NCBI RefSeq assembly: GCF_000731315.1
Contig: NZ_HG938353.1
Span: 248,001-312,000 of the forward strand
From: Neorhizobium galegae bv. orientalis str. HAMBI 540
GTDB taxonomy: Bacteria > Pseudomonadota > Alphaproteobacteria > Rhizobiales > Rhizobiaceae
DNA: 64,000 bases
Direction: 5' to 3'
Under the pieces are notes generated by a model. It was not told where the DNA came from. It worked only from the letters and a program-made list of their open reading frames with translations, and searched no databases. Numbering within the stretch: the stretch's first letter is position 1; the number at the start of each line of letters is the position of its first letter. Shown piece after piece: positions 26,093-36,197 of this stretch. A program made the position numbers and the translations under genes.

Positions 26093-27340
26093 CTAGGCGT
26101 TGAAGCGCTCCGGACGATAAGCCGAGATGTCGATCAATGTCTTCTGCCCCGTGATCGCCTCGGCAATCACCTGGCCGGTCACCGGACCCAGCGTCAGGCC
26201 GTGATGTGCATGACCGAACGCGAACCACAGGCCGTCGTGCCGGGGCGCCTTGCCGATGACGGGCATCATGTCCGGCGTGCAGGGGCGGGCGCCCATCCAC
26301 GGCTCTTGGTCGAGCCGCTCAGCGAGCGGGAAGATACTGCGTGCCACGGCTTCGGCGCGTTCCAGCTGAACAGGCGTCTTCGGCGCATCGCGGCGGGCGA
26401 ATTCCGCGCCCGTCGTCAGGCGGATGCCCTGGTTCATCGGGGCCAGGAAATAGCCGCGCTCCGCATCCATGGTCCAGCCGTTGAGCTTGGCATTGCCCTT
26501 TGCCGAATAGTGCATGTGGTAGCCGCGCTTGACGCCGACCAGGAAATTGTAGCCGAGCGGCTTTGTGACCGTGTCGGACCAGGGCCCAAGCGCCACCACC
26601 ACATCCTTGGCTTCCACCGTGCCGTCGCCCGCGACGATCCTCCAGCCGGTCTTGGTCTGCGACAGGCTCTTGGCATCACCCTTCAGCACGCGGCCGCCGA
26701 GGCTTTCGAACAGTTTTACATAGGCTCGCGTCAGCGCCAGCGGGTCCTTGACCGACCAGGGATCTTCCCAGCGCAGGCCGCCGACGAAATCGGTGGAAAG
26801 ATTGGGTTCCTGCGCGGCGATATCGGCAGGCGAAAGTTCCTTGAAGGCGACGCCGTATTCCTTGCGGAGCCGCTCGGCCTCGCCGATCTCGCCGTCATGC
26901 TTGGCGCGGGTGCGGAACACCTCCGTCCAGCCGTTCTTGGCGATCAGATCCTGGGCTCCGGCTTCCTCGATCAGCTCGTTATGGGTCGCGATCGAGTGCT
27001 CGATCAGCGGCGCGTAGGCGCGGGCGATCAGCTGGTGGCGGGTCAGGTTCGAATGCCACCAGTATTTCGCCAGGAACGAGGTGACCGAGGGAATGGCTTT
27101 CCAGTGAAAATGCGCGTCGATGCGGTTGTTGAGCGCATAACGCAGGATCAGTCCGAACTGCTGAGGAAAACCGTAGGGCACGACACCCTCGCGCTGGATC
27201 AGGCCGGCATTGCCGTAGGAGGTCTCCATCCCGGGTTCTTTCCGGTCGACGAGTACCACCGATTTGCCGCGCCGGGCGAGCTGCAATGCCGTCGAAACGC
27301 CGATGATGCCGGCTCCCAGCACGATCGCATCTGCTGTCAT
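26093..27340 (-). CDS. FAD-dependent D-amino acid dehydrogenase-like oxidoreductase
   Basis: This 415-residue protein starts at ATG 27340 (MTADAIVLGAGIIGVSTALQ), with the dinucleotide-binding motif at the very N-terminus. TSYGNAGLIQREGVVPYGFP and the C-terminal DGLWFAFGHAHHGLTLGPVT are the signature of DadA-type dehydrogenases. DadA enzymes deaminate D-amino acids and pass electrons to quinone. It precedes the PuuB-like gene by about 100 bases on the same strand, so both may form one catabolic unit. The substrate is not certain. Confidence 0.87.
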   Translation of the reverse strand: MTADAIVLGAGIIGVSTALQLARRGKSVVLVDRKEPGMETSYGNAGLIQREGVVPYGFPQQFGLILRYALNNRIDAHFHWKAIPSVTSFLAKYWWHSNLTRHQLIARAYAPLIEHSIATHNELIEEAGAQDLIAKNGWTEVFRTRAKHDGEIGEAERLRKEYGVAFKELSPADIAAQEPNLSTDFVGGLRWEDPWSVKDPLALTRAYVKLFESLGGRVLKGDAKSLSQTKTGWRIVAGDGTVEAKDVVVALGPWSDTVTKPLGYNFLVGVKRGYHMHYSAKGNAKLNGWTMDAERGYFLAPMNQGIRLTTGAEFARRDAPKTPVQLERAEAVARSIFPLAERLDQEPWMGARPCTPDMMPVIGKAPRHDGLWFAFGHAHHGLTLGPVTGQVIAEAITGQKTLIDISAYRPERFNA

Positions 27341-27737
27341 GATCTGAATTCCATTTCCCAAGTCTTTTATAGTTCGAGGATTTCGAACATGCCGCCCGGA
27401 ATGCTGCGGCGCAAATGAAAAATCGCGGTTGCATATATGGATTCCCTATTTCTTCGCATCGTCCCTCCAATTGGCCTTGTGGGACGTCGCTGCCTTTTTG
27501 GATCGCGCCTAGGCTTCGATGGCGACCGATGCAGCCGGAACGAGTGAAATTCCTATAGGATTTTTATTTCTTTCCTCTGCGCTCCGTCTCGAACCCCTAT
27601 GCGGTCCCGCCGCATATTAGGGTCAGAGAGATCGCAAAAGATCATCTCCAAAGCCGGAAAGCATCAAGGTGCCGTCTTTCAGGGATGGCACCCCTTTGTC
27701 TTGTCTGGCCTCGCCTTAACAACAGGAGTCCAGATCA
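27341..27737. other. Divergent region upstream of kdp
   Basis: About 400 bases hold the promoter of the DadA-like gene and the kdp promoter. The clearest structure is an inverted repeat GGTGCC / GGCACC (27668-27692, 13-base loop), followed by CCTTTGTCTTGTC; it may be a leader hairpin. I find no exact sigma-70 box or direct repeats that I can name as a KdpE site. Confidence 0.45.
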
Positions 27738-27821
27738 ATGTTGGACGTCATTCTACTCGGCACCGCAGTCGTCTTTTTTGGTCTCTGCTTTGCCTATACC
27801 CGCGCCTGCGACAGGCTTTGA
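27738..27821 (+). CDS. Small membrane ORF upstream of kdpF (27 residues)
   Basis: After AACAGGAGTCCAGATCA the ORF reads MLDVILLGTAVVFFGLCFAY, then TRACDRL and stop. It is one transmembrane helix followed by an Arg/Cys/Asp tail. It ends 14 bases before the kdpF start, so it would be the first gene of the kdp operon. Small ORFs ending in a YxRACDRL-like tail next to kdpF occur in other alphaproteobacteria as far as I remember, but usually are not annotated. It may be a KdpF-like accessory peptide; this is inference. Confidence 0.6.
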   Translation: MLDVILLGTAVVFFGLCFAYTRACDRL

Positions 27822-27835
27822 AGGGAGAAGCACCG

Positions 27836-27925
27836 ATGATCCTCGATTATGTCCTGAGCGGTGCCGTGACCGTGTTCCTCACCGTCTACCTCACCTACGC
27901 TCTCATTCGCCCCGAACGCTTCTGA
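27836..27925 (+). CDS. kdpF: KdpF small subunit of the potassium ATPase
   Basis: The 29-residue ORF MILDYVLSGAVTVFLTVYLT YALIRPERF has the single helix and terminal RPERF of KdpF peptides. AAGGGAGAAG precedes its ATG at the right distance. KdpF stabilises the KdpABC complex in the membrane. It lies 66 bases before kdpA. Confidence 0.92.
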   Translation: MILDYVLSGAVTVFLTVYLTYALIRPERF

Positions 27926-27991
27926 AAAAGAACGCTTTTGAAAAGAACTGGCGCTTCCAGCCAAGCAGCCGGGTATTGAAAGTTAACCCAA

Positions 27992-29707
27992 ATGACCCTC
28001 AACGGATGGCTTCAGATCCTGCTTTTTTGCGGGATCATCATCGCGCTCGTCAAACCGCTCGGCGGTTACATGACGCGTGTCTTTTCAGGCGAGCGCACTT
28101 TCCTGTCACCCGTCCTCGTTCCGATCGAACGGGGACTTTATGCCATGGCCGGCACCAGCGAACGCGAAGACCAGCATTGGACCTCCTATGCCTTCTCGCT
28201 GCTGATGTTCAACCTGTTCGGCGTCATCGTGCTCTATGCGATGATGCGCCTGCAGGCCGGCTTGCCTTATAATCCGGCCGGCATGAGCGCCGTTCCGCCC
28301 GAGCTTTCCTTCAACACCGCCGTCAGTTTCGTCAGCAATACCAACTGGCAGAACTATGGCGGCGAAAGCACCATGTCGTATCTCACCCAGATGGTCGGCC
28401 TCAACGTGCAGAACTTCCTGTCCGCCGCGACCGGCATGGCGATCGCCGTCGGCCTGATCCGCGCCTTTTCACGAGCCTCCGGTCCAGGGGCTAGGAAAAC
28501 GATCGGCAATTTCTGGGTCGATATGACCCGCGCGACGCTCTATATCCTGCTGCCGATCTGCATCGTGCTGACGCTGGTCTACGTCTATCTCGGCGTGCCG
28601 CAGACGCTCGGGCCCTATGTCGAAGCGACGACGCTGGAAGGCGCCAAGCAGACAATCGCGCTCGGCCCGGTCGCCTCGCAGCTTGCCATCAAGATGCTCG
28701 GCACCAATGGCGGCGGTTTCTTCAACGCCAACTCGGCCCACCCGTTCGAGAACCCCGACAACATCTCCAACATGATCCAGATGCTGTCGATCTTCGCGAT
28801 CGGTGCTGCCTTCACCAACGTCTTCGGCCGCATGGTCGGCAACCAGCGTCAGGGCTGGGCGATCCTCGCATCGATGGGCATCCTGTTCATCGCCGGCGTT
28901 GGCATCACCTACTGGGCAGAAGCTGCCGGTAATCCGCTGATGCATGCCTTCGGTCTTGAAGGTGGCAACATGGAAGGCAAGGAAGTCCGCTTCGGCGTCG
29001 CCATGTCCTCGCTGTTTGCGGTCATCACCACTGCGGCTTCCTGCGGCGCGGTCAATGCCATGCACGGCTCGTTCACGGCACTCGGCGGCCTGATCCCGCT
29101 CATCAACATGCAGCTCGGCGAAGTCATCGTCGGCGGCGTCGGCGCGGGTTTCTACGGCATTATCCTCTTCATCATCGTCGCCGTCTTCGTGGCAGGCCTC
29201 ATGGTCGGCCGTACGCCGGAATATCTCGGCAAGAAGATCGAGGCGAAGGAAATGAAGATGGCCGTGCTTGCCATCCTCTGCCTGCCGCTTGCCATGCTGG
29301 TGTTCACCGCGATCGCCACGGTGCTGCCGTCCGCAGTCGCCTCGATCGGCACCGCTGGCCCGCACGGCTTCTCCGAAATCCTCTACGCCTATACGTCGGC
29401 TGCGGCCAACAACGGCTCGGCTTTCGGCGGGCTGACGGGCAACACGCCCTGGTACAACGTGACGCTCGGCATCGGCATGCTGATGGGCCGCTTCCTGGTC
29501 ATCATCCCGGCACTTGCTATCGCAGGCTCGCTGGTCGCCAAGAAAACGGTTCCGGCCTCGGCAGGCACCTTCCCGACCGACGGCCCGCTCTTCGTCGGCC
29601 TGCTCGTCGGCACGATCCTGATCGTCGGCGGCCTCACCTTCATGCCCGCCCTGGCACTCGGCCCGGTCGTCGAACACCTGGTCATGATCGCCGGCCAGAC
29701 CTTCTGA
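27992..29707 (+). CDS. kdpA: Potassium-transporting ATPase subunit KdpA
   Basis: This 571-residue polytopic protein is the K+ channel-like subunit. It contains the four selectivity-filter-type loops, visible as [60 protein letters not shown] and [18 protein letters not shown]. It belongs to the kdpFABC operon induced by potassium limitation. The ribosome site before the ATG is weak, consistent with coupling to upstream translation. Length is normal for the family. Confidence 0.97.
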   Translation: MTLNGWLQILLFCGIIIALVKPLGGYMTRVFSGERTFLSPVLVPIERGLYAMAGTSEREDQHWTSYAFSLLMFNLFGVIVLYAMMRLQAGLPYNPAGMSAVPPELSFNTAVSFVSNTNWQNYGGESTMSYLTQMVGLNVQNFLSAATGMAIAVGLIRAFSRASGPGARKTIGNFWVDMTRATLYILLPICIVLTLVYVYLGVPQTLGPYVEATTLEGAKQTIALGPVASQLAIKMLGTNGGGFFNANSAHPFENPDNISNMIQMLSIFAIGAAFTNVFGRMVGNQRQGWAILASMGILFIAGVGITYWAEAAGNPLMHAFGLEGGNMEGKEVRFGVAMSSLFAVITTAASCGAVNAMHGSFTALGGLIPLINMQLGEVIVGGVGAGFYGIILFIIVAVFVAGLMVGRTPEYLGKKIEAKEMKMAVLAILCLPLAMLVFTAIATVLPSAVASIGTAGPHGFSEILYAYTSAAANNGSAFGGLTGNTPWYNVTLGIGMLMGRFLVIIPALAIAGSLVAKKTVPASAGTFPTDGPLFVGLLVGTILIVGGLTFMPALALGPVVEHLVMIAGQTF

Positions 29708-29728
29708 GGTACCGAGGGGAGCAATGCC

Positions 29729-29881
29729 ATGAGCATCCGCAAAGCCCTCCGCAGACAGTCCACCCTTGCCTCGCAGAAGCGAGGCAAGGGTGAGCAGAGC
29801 CCCTACGGATCCTATGCAATTTTTATCATGACGGCGGTCATTCTTGCCGTTGTCCTCGTGATCGAAGTCTTGCGCGGCTGA
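29729..29881 (+). CDS. Small membrane ORF between kdpA and kdpB (50 residues)
   Basis: Preceded by GAGGGGAGC, the ORF starts MSIRKALRRQSTLASQKRGK with a strongly basic N-terminus and ends in one transmembrane helix (SYAIFIMTAVILAVVLVIEV). It starts 21 bases after kdpA and ends 57 bases before kdpB. The codons for residues 12-22 also encode a perfect 14-bp hairpin. Canonical kdp operons have no gene here. It could be an accessory peptide of the complex, or a translated leader for kdpB; neither is shown. Confidence 0.6.
   Translation: MSIRKALRRQSTLASQKRGKGEQSPYGSYAIFIMTAVILAVVLVIEVLRG
29761..29792 (+). repeat. Perfect 14-bp hairpin between kdpA and kdpB
   Basis: CACCCTTGCCTCGC (29761-29774), loop AGAA, GCGAGGCAAGGGTG (29779-29792). 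The stem is perfect and GC-rich with a tetraloop, lies inside the small ORF and has no T-run. A role in mRNA stability or in setting the kdpA:kdpB ratio is more likely than termination. Confidence 0.9.
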
Positions 29882-29938
29882 TCGACCCTTCGTCGCCCCG
29901 ATTGACAAGCCAACTCATTTTCAACGCTGGAGTCTCTT

Positions 29939-32026
29939 ATGAGCCAGTTAAAATCCGCGAGCATCATGGATACTCGCATCCTCATTCCGGCCGCAGGCGA
30001 TGCTTTCAAGAAGCTCAACCCGCGGACCCTTGCCCGGAACCCGGTCATGTTCGTCGTGGCCACGGTCTCGGTCCTGACGACCGTCCTGTTCCTCCGCGAT
30101 CTCGCGGCCGGCAACGGCAATCTCGGTTTCTCCTTCCAGATCAACATCTGGCTCTGGTTCACCGTGCTGTTCGCCAACTTCGCCGAAGCGGTCGCGGAAG
30201 GCCGCGGCAAGGCGCAGGCGGATTCGCTGCGCAAGGCCCGCACCGAAACCCAGGCCAAGCTGCTCTTGGGCAGCGACCGCACCCAGTACAAGATGGTTGC
30301 CGGTACGAGCCTCAAGGTCGGTGACGTCGTCCTCGTCGAGCCGGGCGACATCATTCCCTCCGATGGGGAAGTCATCGAGGGCGTCGCCTCGGTCAACGAA
30401 GCGGCGATCACCGGTGAGAGCGCCCCGGTCATCCGCGAATCCGGCGGCGACCGCTCGGCCGTGACCGGCGGCACGCAGGTGCTGTCCGACTGGATCCGCG
30501 TCCGCATCACGGCCGCTGCCGGCTCGACCTTCCTCGACCGGATGATCTCGCTCGTCGAGGGCGCCGAGCGCCAGAAGACGCCGAACGAGATTGCGCTCAA
30601 CATCCTTCTCGCCGGCATGACGCTGATCTTCGTGCTCGCCACCGCAACGATCCCGAGCTTCGCGATCTATGCCGGCGGCTCGATCCCGATCATCATCCTC
30701 GTCGCCTTGTTCGTGACGTTGATCCCGACCACGATCGGCGCGCTGCTGTCGGCGATCGGAATCGCCGGCATGGACCGTCTCGTCCGCTTCAACGTGCTCG
30801 CCATGTCCGGCCGCGCGGTGGAAGCTGCCGGCGACGTCGATACGCTGCTCCTCGACAAGACCGGCACGATCACGCTCGGCAACCGCCAGGCCACCTCGTT
30901 TCGCCCGGTCCGCGGCGTCTCCGAACAGGATCTCGCCGATGGGGCCCAGCTCGCTTCGCTCGCCGATGAGACGCCGGAAGGCCGTTCTATTGTCGTGCTC
31001 GCCAAGGAGAAATACGCGATCCGCGGCCGCGACATGGCAAGCCTCAAGGCAACTTTCGTTCCCTTTACCGCCCAGACCCGCATGAGCGGCGTCGATCTCG
31101 AAGGCTCCCGGATCCGCAAGGGTGCCGTCGATGCAGTGCTCGCCTATGTCGGCTCGGGCACAATGCCGGTCTCCGGCAATGCGGCGATCGCCGCCAGCCC
31201 GCAATCCGATATCGTGCGCGAGCTGCAGGCGATCGCCGACGAAATCGCCAAGGCCGGCGGCACCCCGCTTGCCGTAGCCCGTGACGGAAAGCTGCTCGGC
31301 GTCGTCCAGTTGAAGGACATCGTCAAGGGCGGCATCCGCGAGCGTTTCGCTGAACTGCGCCGCATGGGCATCCGCACCGTGATGATCACCGGCGACAACC
31401 CGATGACGGCCGCAGCGATTGCTGCCGAAGCTGGCGTCGACGACTTCCTTGCCCAGGCGACGCCTGAGAACAAGCTGACGCTGATCCGCGAGGAACAGGC
31501 CAAGGGTAAGCTCGTCGCCATGTGCGGCGACGGCACCAACGATGCGCCGGCACTCGCTCAGGCCGATGTCGGCGTCGCCATGAACACCGGCACGGTGGCC
31601 GCCCGCGAGGCGGGCAACATGGTCGACCTCGACAGCGACCCGACCAAGCTCATCGAGATCGTCGAGATCGGCAAGCAGCTCCTCATGACCCGCGGCGCGC
31701 TGACCACGTTTTCGATTGCCAACGACATCGCCAAGTATTTTGCCATCATACCGGCGATGTTCCTGACCTTCTATCCGCAGCTCGGCGTGCTCAACATCAT
31801 GGGGCTGGCCACGCCGCAAAGCGCCATCCTGTCGGCGATCATCTTCAACGCACTGATCATCATCGCGTTGATCCCGCTGTCGCTGAAGGGCGTCAGATAC
31901 CGTGCCATTGGCGCCGGCGCGCTGCTGTCCCGCAACCTGCTCGTCTACGGTCTCGGTGGCATCATCGTCCCCTTCATCGGCATCAAGGCGATCGACATGA
32001 TCATCACCGCGATCGGTCTCGCTTAA
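29939..32026 (+). CDS. kdpB: Potassium-transporting ATPase ATP-binding subunit KdpB
   Basis: This 695-residue P-type ATPase has the TGES loop ([19 protein letters not shown]), the phosphorylation site [15 protein letters not shown] with Asp near residue 306, and the hinge [20 protein letters not shown]. Seven membrane segments flank these. It hydrolyses ATP to drive potassium uptake through KdpA. A GGAG ribosome site lies upstream of ATG 29939. The first ten residues before MDTRILIPA are somewhat longer than in some homologues. Confidence 0.97.
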   Translation: MSQLKSASIMDTRILIPAAGDAFKKLNPRTLARNPVMFVVATVSVLTTVLFLRDLAAGNGNLGFSFQINIWLWFTVLFANFAEAVAEGRGKAQADSLRKARTETQAKLLLGSDRTQYKMVAGTSLKVGDVVLVEPGDIIPSDGEVIEGVASVNEAAITGESAPVIRESGGDRSAVTGGTQVLSDWIRVRITAAAGSTFLDRMISLVEGAERQKTPNEIALNILLAGMTLIFVLATATIPSFAIYAGGSIPIIILVALFVTLIPTTIGALLSAIGIAGMDRLVRFNVLAMSGRAVEAAGDVDTLLLDKTGTITLGNRQATSFRPVRGVSEQDLADGAQLASLADETPEGRSIVVLAKEKYAIRGRDMASLKATFVPFTAQTRMSGVDLEGSRIRKGAVDAVLAYVGSGTMPVSGNAAIAASPQSDIVRELQAIADEIAKAGGTPLAVARDGKLLGVVQLKDIVKGGIRERFAELRRMGIRTVMITGDNPMTAAAIAAEAGVDDFLAQATPENKLTLIREEQAKGKLVAMCGDGTNDAPALAQADVGVAMNTGTVAAREAGNMVDLDSDPTKLIEIVEIGKQLLMTRGALTTFSIANDIAKYFAIIPAMFLTFYPQLGVLNIMGLATPQSAILSAIIFNALIIIALIPLSLKGVRYRAIGAGALLSRNLLVYGLGGIIVPFIGIKAIDMIITAIGLA

Positions 32027-32032
32027 GGAGAA

Positions 32033-32608
32033 ATGACAATGTTCAAGCAACTTCGCCCTGCGATCGTCATGATCGTCGCCACCACGGCCATTACCGGCCT
32101 GATCTACCCCTTCGCCATGACCGGCATCGCCCAGGCCGTTTTCCCCGCCCAGGCAAATGGCAGCCTGATCGAGAAGGACGGAACCGTTGTCGGTTCGGCC
32201 CTGATCGGCCAGGTATTCACCAGCGACCAGTATTTCCATGGTCGCCCGTCGGCCGCCGGCGACGGCTACAACGCCGCCTCGTCCTCCGGCTCCAACCTCG
32301 GCCCGACCAGCGCCAAGCTGATCGACCGGGTGAAGACGGACTACGAAGCCGCGAAGGCCACCAACCCGAACGCGGACGTGCCGATCGACCTCGTCACCGC
32401 ATCCGGCAGCGGCCTCGACCCGCATGTCTCGCCGGAAGCCGCCTACTTCCAGGTGCCGCGCGTCGCCAAGGCACGGCAAATGGACGAGGCAGCGGTTCGC
32501 GCGCTTGTGGACCAGCATGTCGAAAGCCGCGAACTCGGGTTCCTCGGCGAACCTGTGGTCAATGTGCTTGCGTTGAATATGGCGCTTGATGCTCCTATGA
32601 CTCGGTGA
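32033..32608 (+). CDS. kdpC: Potassium-transporting ATPase subunit KdpC
   Basis: This 191-residue protein has one N-terminal membrane helix ([20 protein letters not shown]) and a periplasmic domain with the conserved [37 protein letters not shown] and [20 protein letters not shown]. It follows kdpB by six bases after an AAGGAG site. KdpC assists assembly of KdpFABC and raises its potassium affinity. Confidence 0.97.
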   Translation: MTMFKQLRPAIVMIVATTAITGLIYPFAMTGIAQAVFPAQANGSLIEKDGTVVGSALIGQVFTSDQYFHGRPSAAGDGYNAASSSGSNLGPTSAKLIDRVKTDYEAAKATNPNADVPIDLVTASGSGLDPHVSPEAAYFQVPRVAKARQMDEAAVRALVDQHVESRELGFLGEPVVNVLALNMALDAPMTR

Positions 32609-32620
32609 AGGGACGGAGTA

Positions 32621-32740
32621 CCCCTCATCCGCCTGCCGGCACCTTCTCCCCGAGGGGAGAAGATATATGCCGCGGCGTCGCCGTTCCTCCTCTCCCCTCG
32701 GGGAGAGGGTGGCCGAGCGCAGCGGAGGCCGGGTGAGGGT
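32621..32740. repeat. RIME-like rhizobial intergenic mosaic repeat
   Basis: The element is bounded by CCCTCATCC (32622-32630) and GGGTGAGGG (32731-32739). It contains two near-perfect hairpins: CTTCTCCCC-GA-GGGGAGAAG (32643-32662) and CCTCTCCCC-TC-GGGGAGAGG (32689-32708). Size, order of palindromes and wording match the RIME1 repeat family of Rhizobiaceae as I remember it. It occupies nearly the whole kdpC-kdpD gap. Confidence 0.85.
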
Positions 32741-32770
32741 GGCGCCACCCACTGACACGAAAGACCAAGC

Positions 32771-35476
32771 ATGCCCGACGACAGTCGCGAGAGTGAGAAC
32801 AGGCCTTCGCCGGATGCGCTTCTGGAGCATGCCGAGCGTGAGGCGCGCGGGCGGCTGAAGATTTTTCTGGGAGCGGCGCCCGGCGTCGGCAAGACCTACG
32901 AGATGCTGATGTCCGGCCGCGCCCGGAAAGTCGATGGTCTCGATGTGGTGATCGGCGTGGTCGAAACCCACGGCCGCCAGGAAACCGAGGCGCTGGTCGA
33001 GGGCTTCGAGATCGTACCCCGCAAGGCGATCGACTATCGTGGCCAGCAGCTCGACGAAATGGACCTCGACGCCATTCTCGCGCGCCGCCCCGCTCTGGTC
33101 CTGGTCGACGAACTCGCCCATACCAACGCCGCCGGAAGCCGCCATCCGAAGCGTTACATGGATGTGCAGGAAATCCTCGGCCAAGGTATCGACGTCTATT
33201 CGACCCTTAACATCCAGCATGTCGAGAGCCTGAACGACGTGGTGGCACAGATCACCCGTGTCCGGGTACGCGAGACGGTGCCGGACAGCATCATCGACCG
33301 GGCCGACGACGTCGAAATCATCGACATCACCCCCGACGACCTCATCAAGCGGCTGAACGACGGCAAGGTCTATGTGCCGCAGACGGCGCGGCGTGCCATC
33401 GAGAACTACTTTTCCCCCGGCAATCTGACGGCACTGCGCGAACTGGCGCTGCGCCGCACCGCCCAGCGGGTGGACGAGCAGCTTTTGAACCATATGCAGG
33501 CGCATGCCATTTCCGGCCCCTGGGCGGCCGGCGATCGGGTGCTTGTCTGCCTCGACCACGGCAGGAACGGCGCGAGCCTAGTGCGGTACGCGCGCCGCCA
33601 GGCCGATCGCCTGCGGGCGCCATGGGCGGCGCTGCATCTCGAAACGCCGCAGTCGGTCAATCTGCCCGAACAGGACAAGGACCGGCTGGCGGCCAACATG
33701 CGGCTGGCCGAACAACTCGGCGGTGAGACCGTGACGCTGCCGGCGCTGCAGCCGTCGCGCGAGATCATCGCTTATGCCAACGCCAACAACTTCACCCATA
33801 TCGTCGTCGGACGCCCGGCCAGACCGCGCTGGCGGCAGATCTTGCAGGGGTCGGTCACCTATGACCTGATCCGCTATGCGGGCGATATCAGCGTCCATGT
33901 CATCTCCGGCGACACCAAGGAAGGCGAACCGAAACGTGGCCTGAAGGCGGCGCAGCTGCCCAAGGCTTTCCGCTTCAAGCCCTATGTCAAAAGTACGATC
34001 TTTGTGGCTCTCGCGATCATCGCCGGTGCTGCGCTCGACCAGACGCTCGACGTCCGCAACCTTGCCCTCGTTTTCCTGATGGCGGTGCTGGCGGCCGCGG
34101 TGCGCGGCGGGCTGGGGCCGGGCCTGTTCGCCTCGGTGGCCGGGGCGCTCTCCTTCAACTTCTTTTTTCTCGAACCGCGCTACACGTTTACGGTCCGGGA
34201 TCCGGAAAGCCTGGTGGCGCTGTTCTTTTATCTTGGCGTCGCGGTCGTCGCTTCCAACCTGACGGCGGCCGTGCAGCGCCAAGCGGCGGCGGCTCGCCAG
34301 CGGGCACGCACCACCGAAGACCTCTATCTCTTCTCGAAGAAACTCGCCGGCACCGGCACATTGGACGACGTGCTCTGGGCGACCGCCTTCCAGATAGCCT
34401 CGATGCTGAAAGTCCGCGTCGTCATCCTGCTGCCGGAGAATGGCTCGATCGCCGTCAAGGCCGGTTATCCGCCGGACGACACGCTGGTGGATGCGGATAT
34501 CGCTGCCGCCAAATGGGCCTGGGAGCACAACCGCCCGGCCGGCCGCGCCGCCGATACGCTGCCTGGGGCAAAACGTCTCTATCTGCCGATGCGCACCGGC
34601 CGCGAAGCTGTCGGCGTCATCGGTCTCGACAACGACAAGCAGGGACCATTGCTCACCCCCGAACAGCAGCGGCTGTTCGATGCGCTGACAGATCAGGCAG
34701 CGTTGGCGATCGAGCGCATCCAGCTGGTCTCCGACGTCGACAAGGCCAAGCTCGCCGCCGAGACAGACCGCCTGCGCACCGCGCTGCTCACCTCGATCTC
34801 GCACGACCTGAAGACGCCGCTTGCCGCGATCATGGGGTCGGCGGGCACGCTCAAGGATTTTGGCGCCGACATTCCGGAAGAAGCGCGTGCCGAACTGCTG
34901 ACCAGCGTCGTCGACGAATCCGAGCGGCTGAACCGTTTCATCTCCAACCTGCTCGATATGACCCGCATCGGCTCCGGCGCCATGGAGCCGAACTACGCCT
35001 TTCATTTCGCCGGCGATATCGTTGGCACGGCCTTGAGCCGGGCGGCGAAGATCGTCTCCGCCCACAAGCTCAATGTCGGCATTCCCGCCGACATGCCGAT
35101 GCTGAAGGTCGATCCGGTCCTGTTCGAGCAGGTTCTGTTCAACCTCATCGACAATGCCGCCAAGTACGCGCCCGAAGACACGGTCATCGATATCCGTGGC
35201 TGGCAGGATGGCGGTTCAATTCTTATCTCGGTGATGGATGAAGGACCGGGCATCCCGCCCGACGATCTGGAGCGCATCTTCGATAGTTTCTATCGGGTGC
35301 GGAAGGGCGACCATGTGCGGGCCGGCACGGGGCTTGGCCTTTCCATCTGCCGCGGCTTCATCGAGGCCATGGGCGGCACGATCAGGGCGTCCAACCGATC
35401 TGATCGTCCCGGTGCGATCTTTACGATCCGAATGCCGGTTCCGGCCGAAACGCCGATTCTGGGAGAACAGGAATGA
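32771..35476 (+). CDS. kdpD: Potassium-responsive sensor kinase KdpD
   Basis: This 901-residue protein has the KdpD domain with Walker A FLGAAPGVGKTYEML and LVDELAHTNAAGSRHPKRYM. A USP-like domain follows around residues 245-370, then four tightly spaced membrane segments (about 400-500), a GAF domain, and the kinase core. The phosphoacceptor is in SISHDLKTPLAAIMGSA near residue 678, and the ATP-lid motif is AGTGLGLSICRGFIEA. It senses potassium limitation or ionic stress. Its stop overlaps kdpE by four bases. Confidence 0.96.
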   Translation: MPDDSRESENRPSPDALLEHAEREARGRLKIFLGAAPGVGKTYEMLMSGRARKVDGLDVVIGVVETHGRQETEALVEGFEIVPRKAIDYRGQQLDEMDLDAILARRPALVLVDELAHTNAAGSRHPKRYMDVQEILGQGIDVYSTLNIQHVESLNDVVAQITRVRVRETVPDSIIDRADDVEIIDITPDDLIKRLNDGKVYVPQTARRAIENYFSPGNLTALRELALRRTAQRVDEQLLNHMQAHAISGPWAAGDRVLVCLDHGRNGASLVRYARRQADRLRAPWAALHLETPQSVNLPEQDKDRLAANMRLAEQLGGETVTLPALQPSREIIAYANANNFTHIVVGRPARPRWRQILQGSVTYDLIRYAGDISVHVISGDTKEGEPKRGLKAAQLPKAFRFKPYVKSTIFVALAIIAGAALDQTLDVRNLALVFLMAVLAAAVRGGLGPGLFASVAGALSFNFFFLEPRYTFTVRDPESLVALFFYLGVAVVASNLTAAVQRQAAAARQRARTTEDLYLFSKKLAGTGTLDDVLWATAFQIASMLKVRVVILLPENGSIAVKAGYPPDDTLVDADIAAAKWAWEHNRPAGRAADTLPGAKRLYLPMRTGREAVGVIGLDNDKQGPLLTPEQQRLFDALTDQAALAIERIQLVSDVDKAKLAAETDRLRTALLTSISHDLKTPLAAIMGSAGTLKDFGADIPEEARAELLTSVVDESERLNRFISNLLDMTRIGSGAMEPNYAFHFAGDIVGTALSRAAKIVSAHKLNVGIPADMPMLKVDPVLFEQVLFNLIDNAAKYAPEDTVIDIRGWQDGGSILISVMDEGPGIPPDDLERIFDSFYRVRKGDHVRAGTGLGLSICRGFIEAMGGTIRASNRSDRPGAIFTIRMPVPAETPILGEQE

Positions 35477-36165
35477 CCAATACAGCGGTGCGCGTCCTGA
35501 TCGTCGATGACGAGCCGCCGATCCGCAAGCTCTTGCGCGTGGGCCTCTCCACCCAGGGTTATGCCGTCAGTGAGGCGATGAACGCCAAGGTCGCGATTGA
35601 TCTCGTCAAGTCCGAGAAGCCGGACCTGATCATCCTCGATCTCGGCCTGCCGGATATGCCGGGCCATGATCTGCTGGCCAGATGGCGGGGCGAGGGGCTG
35701 GATCTGCCGATCGTCATCCTCTCCAGTCGCACCGACGAGGCCGGCATCGTCAAGGCGCTCGAACTCGGCGCCGACGACTATGTGGCGAAACCCTTCGGCA
35801 TGAACGAACTCGTCGCCCGCATCCGCGTGGCGCTGCGCCATCGGATGCAGACACAGGGCGAAAAACCAGTCTTCCAGACCGGCGAGCTTTCGGTCGACCT
35901 CGTCAAGCGCATCGTCAAGGTTGCCGACAAGGAGATCAAGCTGTCGCCGAAGGAATACGACATCCTGCGCATCCTGGTGCAGCATGCGGGCAAAGTCCTG
36001 ACCCATCGGTTCCTCCTCGAACATGTCTGGGACGGCCTGACTGATGTGCAGTACCTGCGTGTTTATGTGCGCCAGCTTCGCCAGAAGATCGAGAAAGCGC
36101 CCGATCAGCCGCAATACATCCTGACCGAGACCGGCGTCGGTTATCGGTTGCACGAAGGCCAATAG
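35473..36165 (+). CDS. kdpE: Response regulator KdpE, OmpR type
   Basis: This 230-residue protein has a receiver domain (VLIVDDEPPIRKLLRVGL, phospho-Asp in DLIILDLGLPDMPG, SRTDEAGIVKALELGADDYV). The winged-helix DNA-binding domain contains LSPKEYDILRILVQHAGKVL and YLRVYVRQLRQKIEKAP. It is translationally coupled to KdpD by an ATGA overlap and should activate the kdp operon. Confidence 0.96.
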   Translation: MTNTAVRVLIVDDEPPIRKLLRVGLSTQGYAVSEAMNAKVAIDLVKSEKPDLIILDLGLPDMPGHDLLARWRGEGLDLPIVILSSRTDEAGIVKALELGADDYVAKPFGMNELVARIRVALRHRMQTQGEKPVFQTGELSVDLVKRIVKVADKEIKLSPKEYDILRILVQHAGKVLTHRFLLEHVWDGLTDVQYLRVYVRQLRQKIEKAPDQPQYILTETGVGYRLHEGQ

Positions 36166-36197
36166 GCGCTGCGATTTCCATCAATGGACATGACCCC

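Noticed and set aside
28469..29908. A 479-codon open frame antisense to kdpA
   Set aside because: Same antisense GC-rich artefact, with no recognisable motif; kdpA is certain on the other strand.
29948..33559. A 1203-codon open frame antisense to kdpB-kdpC-kdpD
   Set aside because: It is fully antisense to conserved kdp genes, its composition is the His/Asp/Arg/Gly-rich pattern of GC-rich antisense frames, and it has no domain features.
33578..35065. A 495-codon open frame antisense to kdpD
   Set aside because: Lies entirely within kdpD; composition and lack of motifs indicate a shadow frame.
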